Positions 1 to 7,439 of a stretch of DNA of 64,000 nucleotides are shown here, one piece after another (positions within the stretch are counted from its first letter, which is position 1; each line of letters begins with the position of its first letter). The stretch is from CAVXTT01 sp963764685 (lineage in GTDB: Bacteria > Bacteroidota > Ignavibacteria > Ignavibacteriales > Ignavibacteriaceae). The stretch lies in NCBI GenBank assembly GCA_963764685.1, contig CAVXTT010000019.1:124001-188000 (forward strand), read 5' to 3'. The notes beneath the pieces were generated by a model. It searched no databases. It worked only from the letters and a program-made list of their open reading frames with translations, and had not been told where the DNA came from. The translations under genes and the position numbers were made by a program.

Positions 1-1301
1 CCTGCGGAGTAAAGTTTTCGGTATCGCGCATATTCATTCTTTCCTTGATGGTTCTTGCCATACGTGCCATACCAACATTAAACTGCTGCATAAGCTGTTC
101 ACCAACTGTTCTGACTCTCCTGTTTCCAAGATGATCAATATCATCAACAGCTTCATTACCATTTTTCAGTTTTATGATATATTTCATTATGGCGATAATA
201 TCATCAGGTGTAAGAACAGTAGTTGTTTCGGGGATATTCAGCTTTTAATTTATCATTCATCCTGTGCCGGCCTACTTCACCAAGGTCATATCTCTTATCA
301 TTAAAGAACAGCTTATCAATTAAACCCTGAGCAGTTTCAAGATCAGGAGCTTCACCTGATCTGAAGCTGACGGTATATTGCAATATAGTGCTTCTTCCTT
401 TGTATGGGCTGAATCTTTTCTCAAAGTATTAACAACAAGATCCTGTTCGGGAGATGCTTCTGAATTAACAAACTTCAATGAATCAACTTCAGCTTCTTTT
501 AATCTTTCAACATCTTCTTCGGTAAGAACACTGTCCCTGGTAAGGAAGATTTCACCGGTAGACATATCAAAAACATCGCTGGCAATAGTTCTGCCGATAT
601 ATTTTTCAACTTTTACTTTACTTAACATCAATTTCTTCAACAAGGTTAAAGAGATTTAATATTTCTTCATCAGAAGCATAACCAAGCGCTCTTAATAATG
701 TAGTGGCAGGGAATTTCTTTCTTCTGTCGATATAAACATACATTACATGGTTAATATCGGTAGCAAATTCAACCCAGGAACCTCTCAAAGGAATAATCCT
801 GGCAGAATAAATAGGTGTACCATTCGGGTGAACTGTCTGGGCAAATGCAACACCGGGAGACCGGTGGAGCTGTGAAACAACAACTCTTTCAGCGCCATTT
901 ATAATAAAAGTCCCTTTTTCAGTCATAAAAGGAAGGTTACCTAAGTATACTTCCTGCTCAACACTATTAACAAATTCTTCAGTTTCCGGATCCTTTGTCG
1001 ATAGCCGCAGCTTTCCTTTTAAGGGAGCAGCAAATGTTAAACCTCTTTCAAGACATTCCTGAACAGAATATCGTGGTTTTTCAATATAATACTCAAGAAA
1101 ATCCAGCCGGTAATTCTCCTTATTATCGAGAATAGGAAAATTTGTAGTAAATACCTGCTGAAGTCCTTTATTTTCTCTCTTCAGCGGAGGAATAAATCAT
1201 CTGAACAAATTCTTCAAAAGAATCTGTCTGTATGCTTAAAAGGTCTGGGACATCAATTACAGTAGGGTAATTTTACCGAAGGAAATTCTGTTATTATCCA
1301 A
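1..1301 (-). CDS. rpoB: RNA polymerase beta subunit RpoB (3' part outside window, frameshifted)
   Basis: Beta subunit of DNA-directed RNA polymerase; only the N-terminal third lies in the window and the gene leaves the left edge. I chose the TTG at 1299-1301 as start: GGAGG stands 5 nt upstream and the product opens MDNNRISFGKIT, the usual RpoB beginning. Recognisable RpoB blocks include MTEKGTFIINGAERVVVSQ (about 926-870) and GRTIASDVFDMSTGEIFLTRD (about 605-545). The frame breaks by one base near 1264, 1185, 640, 375 and 240, but translating the other frames restores standard RpoB throughout. Because the gene is essential and rplA, rplJ and rplL beside it show the same damage, I read these as consensus errors near a contig end. 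It follows rplL after a 144-bp spacer containing a hairpin. Confidence 0.95.
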
Positions 1302-1369
1302 TTAAACCTCCAATTAATTTCTAAAATCTGTCATTCTTAACTATAAACAACGAAGTCTACAATAAATAT

Positions 1370-1408
1370 AAAAAGCGATAAGACGGAATTCACCGCTTAT
1401 CACTTTTT
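1370..1408 (-). terminator. rplL-rpoB intergenic hairpin, likely attenuator
   Basis: On the minus strand two 13-base arms, AAAAAGTGATAAG and CTTATCGCTTTTT, pair with one G-U wobble around a 13-nt loop and end in a T run. The site lies between rplL and rpoB, where many bacteria partially terminate or process the transcript so that ribosomal protein is made in excess of polymerase. The hairpin is visible; its role is inferred from position. Confidence 0.6.
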
Positions 1409-1445
1409 ATAAAAGGATCGATATCTTAAGAAATCGTTTATAAAA

Positions 1446-1826
1446 TTACTTAACTTGAACGGTAGCGCCAGCTTCTTCGAATTCTTTTCTCAGCTTTTCA
1501 GCTTCGTCTTTAGAGATAGCTTCTTTTACAGGTTTGGGAGCACCATCAACAAGATCTTTAGCTTCTTTCAAGTCCTAAACCGGTATGAGCTCTCACAACT
1601 TTAATAACGTTGATTTTCTTTTCGCCGGCAGCCATAAGAACTACATCAAATTCAGTTTTTTCTTCAACCGGGGCTGCTGCTGCTGCTGCTGCAGCCGCCG
1701 CCCATCATCATTGGGGCTGCTGCTGTAACACCAAATTCAGTTTCTAAAGCTTTTTTTAACTCAGATGCTTCTAAAAGGGATAAGTCCTTTTATTTTGTCA
1801 ACAATTTCTGCAATTTTTTCTGACAT
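1446..1826 (-). CDS. rplL: 50S ribosomal protein L7/L12 (frameshifted sequence)
   Basis: L7/L12 forms the flexible stalk of the large ribosomal subunit and recruits translation factors. The ATG at 1824-1826 follows an AGGAGT ribosome binding site and starts MSEKIAEIVDKIKGL. The Ala-rich hinge and a C-terminal domain with GEKKINVIKVVRAHTGLGL and a VQVK end are all present, giving about 126 residues, normal for the family. One-base shifts lie near 1780, 1690 (in the Ala-codon GCTGCT run of the hinge) and 1573, with no net change of frame. Gene order rplJ-rplL-rpoB is conserved. The shifts are most simply sequence errors, since the gene is essential and each reading frame gives family-typical residues. 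Confidence 0.93.
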
Positions 1827-1863
1827 TTTTTTACTCCTAATTATAAAATATTTTAATACTTAA

Positions 1864-2387
1864 TTATGCTGCCTGTTTCTTAGAGATTTCGTCAATTACA
1901 CTGACCAGATCTCTCATAACAGCATTCAATAGCACCGACAATACCTGAAGCAGGTGAATTGAGACTTCCGAGTATACCTGCAATAATCTCATTTTTGAAG
2001 GAAGGGTAGCCAATACATTCAGCTGTTTTCCTTCATAATACTGAGTTTCTATATAACAGGCTTTCAAAGCCAGCTTCTGCTTGGTATCAAAATACTTTTT
2101 GATAATTTTAGCAGGGGCAACCGGATTTGCTTGAAGCAAATGCAAATCCTGTCATTCCTTCAAGATGTCTTGTCAATTTATCGTATCTTCCCGGCTTCGT
2201 CAAGGCTCTTTGAATAAAGTATTTTTAATAACTTTATACTTAGACACCCTCCTTGCGGAATTCATTCCTGATCCCGTTGATATCATCAACGGTTATACCG
2301 GAATAATCAGTAAGGTAGACTGCGGAGGAATTGTCAATCATTTCCTTTACCCGGGAGACGATATCGGCTTTTTCATGTTTTGTTCAT
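1864..2387 (-). CDS. rplJ: 50S ribosomal protein L10 (frameshifted sequence)
   Basis: L10 anchors L7/L12 dimers to the ribosome and commonly represses its own mRNA. The ATG at 2385-2387 follows a GGA-containing leader and gives MNKT, after which the frame is lost near 2370. Pieces such as DIVSRVKEMIDNSSAVYLTD, SGITVDDINGIRNEFRKEG, KVIKNTLF and the C-terminal AVMRDLVSVIDEISKKQAA are clearly L10. Further one-base breaks occur near 2250, 2205, 2135, 1990 and 1930, making this the most damaged gene of the operon. Its length of about 174 codons matches the family. The gene lies between rplA and rplL as expected. I see no alternative identity. Confidence 0.9.
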
Positions 2388-2458
2388 TTTTTTCCTATAC
2401 CAGATTTACTTAATACGTGTCTGATAGAAGCATTATTTTTTGAGTGCGTAAACTTTTT

Positions 2459-3158
2459 TTAATGTACAGCTACTTCTTCTTTGGCTATCTTCAAACCCGG
2501 ACCCATTGTGCTTGAAGAAAGTAAAGACTCTTTACATATTGTCCTTTGGCAGAAGCCGGTTTCATCTTAACAATGGTATTAAGAAATGCTTTTGCATTTT
2601 CTTCAAGCTTTTCAGCTTCAAAATTCAGCTTGCCTAGTGAAGTATGTACAATACCGGTTTTTTCAACACGGAATTCAATTTTTCCTGCTTTAACTTCTTT
2701 TACAGCTTTGGAAACATCCATTGTAACGGTACCGCTTTTGGGATTAGGCATAAGTCCCTTTGGACCAAGAATTTTTCCTAAGTTTTCCAAGCTCACCCAT
2801 TGAATCAGGAGTAGCTACAATTACATCAATTTCAGCCCATCCGCCTCTAATCTTTTCAAGGTATTCATCAAATCCTGCAAAATCAGCTCCTGCATCAAGA
2901 GCTTCCTCTGCCTTGGCGCCTTTTGCAACTACAAGCACTTTCACCTCTTTACCTGTTCCATTCGGAAGAGATACGGTACCTCTGATCATCTGGTCAGCGT
3001 GCCGGGGATCTACACCAAGTCTGATTGCACAATCAAGCGATTCCACAAATTTAACCTTGGAGCTTGCTTTTAAGTACTTTTATTGCATCAAGAAGGGTAT
3101 ACTCTTTTGCAGCATCAACCTTCTCGGATACGGATTTCATTCTTTTAGATAATTTCAT
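2459..3158 (-). CDS. rplA: 50S ribosomal protein L1 (frameshifted sequence)
   Basis: L1 binds 23S rRNA at the mobile stalk next to the E site and can act as a translational repressor. The start ATG at 3156-3158 gives MKLSKRMKSVSEKVDAAKEY. The central part shows GVDPRHADQMIRGTVSLPNG and the signature LGPKGLMPNPKSGTV. The end KIAKEEVAVH is reached at 2459 only after a frame change. One-base breaks lie near 3065, 2780 and 2515; the total length of about 233 codons is normal. It lies 39 bp after rplK. Interpretation of the breaks is as for rpoB: probable sequence error in an essential gene. Confidence 0.93.
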
Positions 3159-3197
3159 TGCTTTACCGGTTATAGTCTATTAAATCTTATAATAAGT

Positions 3198-3623
3198 TTA
3201 TTCTTCAACGGTAATGCCCATACTTCTTGCAGTACCGGCTACCATACTCATTGCATGTTCAATATCGAAAGCATTAAGATCAGGCATTTTCATCTGGGCA
3301 ATTTCCCTGACCTGTTCTTTGGTCACTTTAGCAACTTTATTCCTGTTCGGTTCAGCAGAACCTTTTTCAACCTTGGCTGCTCTTTTAAGAAGCACTGCAG
3401 CAGGAGGAGTTTTTGTGATAAATGTAAATGATTTATCAGAAAATACAGTTATAACTACAGGGATAATGAGTCCTTCTTTATCTGAAGTTCTTGCATTGAA
3501 CTGCTTACAGAACTCCATAATATTAACGCCCTTCTGACCTAATGCAGGACCAACCGGTGGTGAAGGATTAGCTTTTCCTGCAGGTATTTGTAGTTTTATA
3601 AAACCGGTTATTTTCTTTGCCAT
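3198..3623 (-). CDS. rplK: 50S ribosomal protein L11
   Basis: L11 binds the GTPase-associated region of 23S rRNA. The 141-residue product is full length and intact. It begins MAKKITGFIKLQIPAGKANP and contains PPVGPALGQKGVNIMEFCK, the N-terminal L11 signature, followed by the RNA-binding C-terminal domain ending RSMGITVEE. It is the first ribosomal gene in this operon whose frame is unbroken, which marks the boundary between the damaged left end and clean sequence. It lies 18 bp downstream of nusG, the standard order, so co-transcription is very likely. Confidence 0.98.
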   Translation of the reverse strand: MAKKITGFIKLQIPAGKANPSPPVGPALGQKGVNIMEFCKQFNARTSDKEGLIIPVVITVFSDKSFTFITKTPPAAVLLKRAAKVEKGSAEPNRNKVAKVTKEQVREIAQMKMPDLNAFDIEHAMSMVAGTARSMGITVEE

Positions 3624-3641
3624 CTGGTTACCTTAATAATT

Positions 3642-4178
3642 TTATTTTTCTAATTCAGCCTGGACGAAATCTATTTCCACAGGAGTTTTTCTACCGAAAA
3701 TCGAAACCATTACCTTTATCTTCATTTTCTCTTCATTAACTTCCTGGATAGTACCGCTGAAGTTATTGAAGGGGCCATCAACTATTTTAACAAGATCGCC
3801 TGTACGGAAAATTGTTTCCATTCTTTCGCTGTTCTCATCCTGGGTAATGCGCCCAACAATTCGTTTAACTTCTTCGGGCTGTAACGGATTAGGGTTAGTT
3901 TTTGTTCCAAGGAATCCCATAACCGAAGGAGTATTCAGTATAAAATCTTTCACCTGGTTATCGAGATCTGCCTGGACAAGGATATAGCCGGGAAAGAAGT
4001 TTTTTGTTTTACTTCTTTTCTTCCCGTCCTTTACTTCAAATACCTTTTCCATCGGGACAAGGATTTCCTGTATTTTCGCCCGCAGCTTTTCGTTATCCGT
4101 TAGTTCGGCTTCGAGCAGGGTTTTAACTTTATTCTCGTGCCCGGAAAATGTACGGACAACATACCACTTATAATCCAC
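3642..4178 (-). CDS. nusG: Transcription termination/antitermination protein NusG
   Basis: NusG binds RNA polymerase and couples it to Rho or to the ribosome. The 178-residue product has an N-terminal NGN domain, with KWYVVRTFSGHENKVK at residues 4-19 and FFPGYILVQADL near 61-72. It is followed by a C-terminal KOW domain with GDLVKIVDGPFNNFSG (about 126-141). It is a standard two-domain NusG with no inserted domain. It begins directly after the secE stop codon (4178/4179), which suggests translational coupling. Intact. Confidence 0.98.
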   Translation of the reverse strand: MDYKWYVVRTFSGHENKVKTLLEAELTDNEKLRAKIQEILVPMEKVFEVKDGKKRSKTKNFFPGYILVQADLDNQVKDFILNTPSVMGFLGTKTNPNPLQPEEVKRIVGRITQDENSERMETIFRTGDLVKIVDGPFNNFSGTIQEVNEEKMKIKVMVSIFGRKTPVEIDFVQAELEK

Positions 4179-4361
4179 TTAAAAGATACCTTTAAATATT
4201 TGAGTGACAGCCATATCTACTACATAAGTAAATGCTGCAAGGATGAGGCAGACAACAATAACGATAGTAGTGGATTCTTTCAATTCATCTTTTGTAGGCC
4301 AGGTAACTTTTTTCATTTCCTTAACCACGTCGTTGAAGAACCCTATAATTTTTTCTTTCAT
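4179..4361 (-). CDS. secE: Preprotein translocase subunit SecE
   Basis: SecE is the small membrane subunit that clamps SecY in the Sec translocon. The 60-residue product has a cytoplasmic amphipathic stretch with the family motif EMKKVTWPTKDELKESTT (about 15-32). One membrane helix (IVIVVCLILAAFTYVVDMAV) follows. This is the short single-helix SecE typical of most bacteria. It is located between tRNA-Trp and nusG, the conserved position. Sec is also the route by which all the T9SS cargo of this window would first leave the cytoplasm. Confidence 0.97.
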   Translation of the reverse strand: MKEKIIGFFNDVVKEMKKVTWPTKDELKESTTIVIVVCLILAAFTYVVDMAVTQIFKGIF

Positions 4362-4387
4362 AACAGATAAACAATCTATAATTGGAG

Positions 4388-4460
4388 CACGTCAGGAGGG
4401 ACTCGAACCCCCAACCTGCGGTTTTGGAGACCGCTGCTCTACCAATTGAGCTACTGACGT
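4388..4460 (-). tRNA. tRNA-Trp (CCA)
   Basis: The minus strand folds into a 73-nt cloverleaf. The acceptor arm pairs ACGTCAG with CTGACGT, the D arm contains AGCTCAATTGGTAGAG, and the anticodon stem GCGGT/ACCGC encloses CTCCAAA. The T arm is GGGGGTTCGAGTCCC-like. The anticodon is CCA. It lies between rpmG and secE, the usual place for trpT in this operon. No CCA end is encoded. Confidence 0.96.
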
Positions 4461-4462
4461 AT

Positions 4463-4612
4463 TTATTTAGTTTCCTTGTGAACAGTATGCTTTTTATCCC
4501 AGCGGCAGTACTTCTTGAATTCAACTCTTCCGGAGTGAAGTCTTTTATTCTTCGTAGTGGTGTAATTTCTTCTTTTACACTCGGTACATTCTAGGGTGAT
4601 TATTTCTCTCAT
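4463..4612 (-). CDS. rpmG: 50S ribosomal protein L33
   Basis: L33 is a small zinc-ribbon-type protein of the large subunit near the E site. The 49-residue product starts MREIITLECTECKRRNY and ends CRWDKKHTVHKETK. CTEC near residues 9-12 supplies two cysteines and Cys39 a third; the fourth ligand position of the classical CxxC...CxxC pattern is not a cysteine, so zinc binding is uncertain. It is packed between tRNA-Thr and tRNA-Trp, where many bacteria have tuf followed by rpmG; here tuf is absent. Intact. Confidence 0.95.
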   Translation of the reverse strand: MREIITLECTECKRRNYTTTKNKRLHSGRVEFKKYCRWDKKHTVHKETK

Positions 4613-4641
4613 TGCAGTCTTTTAAGTTTAATATTTTTTGG

Positions 4642-4714
<73 letters not shown>

Positions 4715-4750
4715 GGTAATTTTGTTGGTTCCGAGTAACTCAAATTCCAG

Positions 4751-4824
4751 AGCGGGAGACGGGACTCGAACCCGCGACCAACAGCTTGGAAGGCTGTGAC
4801 TCTAGCCAACTGAGTTACTCCCGC
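4751..4824 (-). tRNA. tRNA-Gly (TCC)
   Basis: A 74-nt cloverleaf on the minus strand. Acceptor GCGGGAG pairs with CTCCCGC, the anticodon stem ACAGC/GCTGT encloses CTTCCAA giving anticodon TCC, and the T arm GCGGGTTCGAGTCCCGT is typical. It lies between tRNA-Tyr and tRNA-Thr in one transcript. Confidence 0.96.
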
Positions 4825-4886
4825 ATTTCAATAAATTAAGAACAAAAAAATAAGGAAGCAGGTTTCCTTGAGTCCTTCAACCGTTG

Positions 4887-4970
4887 TGGGCGGCGAGGGA
4901 TTCGAACCCCCAAAGGCGTCAGCCAACGGATTTACAGTCCGCCCCGGCTCTCCAACTCCGGCGTCCGCCC
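4887..4970 (-). tRNA. tRNA-Tyr (GTA)
   Basis: A tRNA of about 84 nt with a long variable arm, as expected for a class II tRNA. The acceptor GGGCGG pairs with CCGCCC; the seventh pair is an A/G mismatch. Anticodon stem CGGA/TCCG encloses CTGTAAA, giving anticodon GTA. The T arm carries GGGGGTTCGAATCCC. It is the first gene of the operon. Confidence 0.93.
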
Positions 4971-4988
4971 GGATTTATAAACGAGCCT

Positions 4989-5019
4989 CAAATATATCGG
5001 GTTTTAAAATAAAATGCAA
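4989..5019 (-). promoter_or_regulatory. Probable promoter of the tRNA-ribosomal operon
   Basis: On the minus strand TTGCAT (5014-5019) and TATATTTG (4989-4996) are separated by exactly 17 bp. The second element is a perfect match to the TAnnTTTG -7 box of Bacteroidota primary sigma factor, and the first resembles its TTTG/TTG -33 box. Transcription would start just before tRNA-Tyr, so this one site could drive the tRNAs, rpmG, secE, nusG, rplKAJL and rpoB. Confidence 0.7.
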
Positions 5020-5267
5020 GAAAATATTACCGGTTTGCAATATTTTGGTATGATAATTCTATGTAAAAATAGTCGATTCCCTTTCGGAAAGGATCGTTAA
5101 ATTGCTTCAATCGAAGACTCCCCTATTCTGTAATATTACAGAGTTGACCTGTCCTTCCCGAATTGTGTAAAATATTTAGCAGTATTGAAAACCGCGATAA
5201 AGAAAAAACCATAAAAACGGGTTATTTTAAAAACAACAAATGTCGGCTAAAAAAATGTTCTTCAAAA

Positions 5268-5719
5268 TTCTATGTGTGCTTTTCTATGTGCCCTTTATGT
5301 GCCTAATGTGGTTAATGCCTTTTGCCTGGTGTTTAAAAGAACTTGCATTTTTAACTAATTTTTAACTTTATAGCTTAAACCAATTCGAATTGTCTATGAA
5401 CCAGTTCCATCATCCGGTTATCATCCGTTTATCATCCATTAATCATCCGTTAATGTTCCGTAGCCGTACCTAGTATAAACAGACTATAAAGCAATCCTGA
5501 ACCTGCTTTTGAACATTTCAATTAGTAATGTTCAGTAAGAATCGTGGGGTCGTACTGTCGTGCGGAGGTGCTGCCGATATTAGGAGGAACGGATGCTAAT
5601 CGTTCTTTAATATAACCTTTGCGCTATTGTTGCAAAGTTGATTTGTCCTTTTTTTTAACACCAGGGCAAAATGCATTAACCACATAAGGCACATAAGGGC
5701 ACATAGAAAGTCACATAAG
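5268..5719. repeat. Inverted pair of the 'GGCATTAACCACAT' dispersed repeat with an 11-mer array between
   Basis: Arms of about 60 bp at 5268-5330 and 5662-5719 are reverse complements with scattered mismatches. Both contain GCATTAACCACAT, AGGCACAT and GGGCACATAGAAA. The same sequence recurs at 43981, 44991 (inverted), 46270, 47577 and 50659. Between the arms, 5412-5455 is a tandem array of an 11-bp word (ATCATCCGTTA with changes). No gene is visible from 4971 to 5878; no open frame here has a recognisable product. Confidence 0.75.
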
Positions 5720-5818
5720 AGTATGCTGCTTAGGTCTAAAGATTAGCTTACTGCACGGTTTAGGGTCAATTTGAGTTGGTTTAAGATATAAAGTCAAAAT
5801 GACTAAATTTTCCTGACT

Positions 5819-5870
5819 TCGACCGCACGACCGCACGACCGCACGACCGCACGACGGCACGAGGGCCGCA
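5819..5870 (-). repeat. Octamer array GTGCGGTC behind comM
   Basis: At least five tandem copies of GACCGCAC (minus strand GTGCGGTC), with single-base changes in the units nearest the gene. In the sense of comM the array begins about nine bases after its TGA stop. The same word in the same orientation follows the stop of the phosphatase gene at 54654. Confidence 0.85.
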
Positions 5871-5878
5871 CAAATCAC

Positions 5879-7417
5879 TCAATGGTTCCACAGTTCCCTG
5901 TCCAGGTTCCTGTATTGTATTGCTTCGGAGATATGCTGGGGCCTGATATTTTCCGAGGCTTCGAGATCGGCTATTGTTCTGCTTACTTTTAATATCCTGT
6001 CGTATGCGCGGGCTGAGAAGCCAAGCTTTGTCATTGCCATTTTTACAAGATCGGCACTTGCGGAATCAAGTCTGCAGTACTGCCTTACCTCCCTTGATCC
6101 CATATCCCCGTTGGTATAAATATTTTTAAGATGTGCAAACCGCTTAAGCTGAATATCCCTTGCACCAATTACTCTCTTCCTGATCTCTTTTGACGGCTCG
6201 GTCTTTACTTCTGAAGCGAGCTCTTTATATTTTACTGCGGGAACTTCAATGTGGATATCTATCCTGTCAAGCAGAGGTCCTGAAATCCTTCCCATATACT
6301 TTTGTATCTGGGGAGGAATACAGGTGCACCTTTTTGCCGGGTCTGTATAGAAGCCGCAGGGACAGGGATTCATTGCCGCGGCAAGCATAAAGTTTGCCGG
6401 AAATTCCAGACTTAACTTCGACCTGCTTACTGTTACCCGTGAATCCTCTAACGGCTGTCTTAAAACTTCCAGTACGTTCTTTTTGAATTCTGGAAGCTCA
6501 TCAAGAAACAGTACACCGTGATGTGCAAATGAAACTTCACCGGGACGGGGAAATGAACCTCCCCCTACAAGCGCAGCATCACTTACTGTATGATGCGGAC
6601 TCCTGAAGGGTCTCTCTGTTACCAATGCTCTTTCCCTGGAAAGTATACCTGCAACAGAATGGATCTTGGTTGTTTCAAGCGCCTCATCAAATGTCATCGG
6701 CGGAAGTATTGAAGGAATTCTTTTTGCCAGCATTGTCTTTCCTGATCCGGGAGGTCCTATTAGTAATATATTATGAGCACCTGCAGCCGCTACTTCCAAT
6801 GCCCTCTTTACATTCTCCTGCCCCTTTACATCTGAGAAATCAAGATGATAGGAATTTACCTCCGCAAATACTTCATTGATATTGGTGCAGACCCTTTCCT
6901 TGTGCAGGGTGCCGTTAAGAAAATTTACTACCTCTGCAAGCTCCGACATTCCGTATACTTCTATCCCCTCAACGATGGATGCTTCCTTGGATGAATCAAC
7001 AGGTAAAATAATTCTCTTCATACCTCTCCGCCTTGCCTCAACAGCTATGGGAAGTGCTCCTTTAACCGGTCTGAGCTTGCCATCCAGGGACAACTCTCCT
7101 AACAGCACTGTTTCATCAAGGCGCTCATCGCTAATTTTATCTATGGCAGAAAGGAGTCCTATTGCTATCGGCAGGTCAAATGAGCTTCCTTCTTTCTTAA
7201 TATCGGCAGGTGCGAGATTTACGGTAATCTTCATAATGGGGAAAAGGAGTCCGCTGTTCTTTATAGCGGCGGCTACACGTTCACGGCTTTCCTTTACTGC
7301 ACTGTCGGGCAGTCCCACAATAGTAAAGCCGGGCATATGCGCCTCGACATTTGTTTCAACTTCTACAAGATAGGCATCTATGCCGTAAGTGGCACTGGAT
7401 AGGATCCTCGAAAGCAT
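5879..7417 (-). CDS. comM: YifB/ComM family Mg-chelatase-like AAA ATPase
   Basis: A 512-residue cytoplasmic ATPase of the ComM/YifB family; in naturally competent bacteria ComM is a hexameric helicase that helps branch migration of incoming DNA. The N-terminal part (about 1-160) is the Lon-protease-like ChlI domain, with MPGFTIVGLPDSAVKESRER near 29-48. A Walker A GPPGSGKTMLAKR is near 220 and HHTVSDAALVGGG near 275. A Walker B GVLFLDELPEF and the CPCGFYTDPAKRC zinc-like Cys cluster (near 354) follow. The C-terminal Mg-chelatase domain ends the protein. The start ATG and length are normal for the family. No other competence gene is nearby, so a role in uptake is not shown here. It stands alone, 22 bp from the next gene upstream. 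Confidence 0.92.
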   Translation of the reverse strand: MLSRILSSATYGIDAYLVEVETNVEAHMPGFTIVGLPDSAVKESRERVAAAIKNSGLLFPIMKITVNLAPADIKKEGSSFDLPIAIGLLSAIDKISDERLDETVLLGELSLDGKLRPVKGALPIAVEARRRGMKRIILPVDSSKEASIVEGIEVYGMSELAEVVNFLNGTLHKERVCTNINEVFAEVNSYHLDFSDVKGQENVKRALEVAAAGAHNILLIGPPGSGKTMLAKRIPSILPPMTFDEALETTKIHSVAGILSRERALVTERPFRSPHHTVSDAALVGGGSFPRPGEVSFAHHGVLFLDELPEFKKNVLEVLRQPLEDSRVTVSRSKLSLEFPANFMLAAAMNPCPCGFYTDPAKRCTCIPPQIQKYMGRISGPLLDRIDIHIEVPAVKYKELASEVKTEPSKEIRKRVIGARDIQLKRFAHLKNIYTNGDMGSREVRQYCRLDSASADLVKMAMTKLGFSARAYDRILKVSRTIADLEASENIRPQHISEAIQYRNLDRELWNH

Positions 7418-7439
7418 TTTGTCCCCTGATTTATAATTT

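Noticed and set aside
1..3158. rpoB, rplA, rplJ and rplL as pseudogenes
   Set aside because: All are essential and every shifted piece is normal protein; error at a contig end explains the pattern better.
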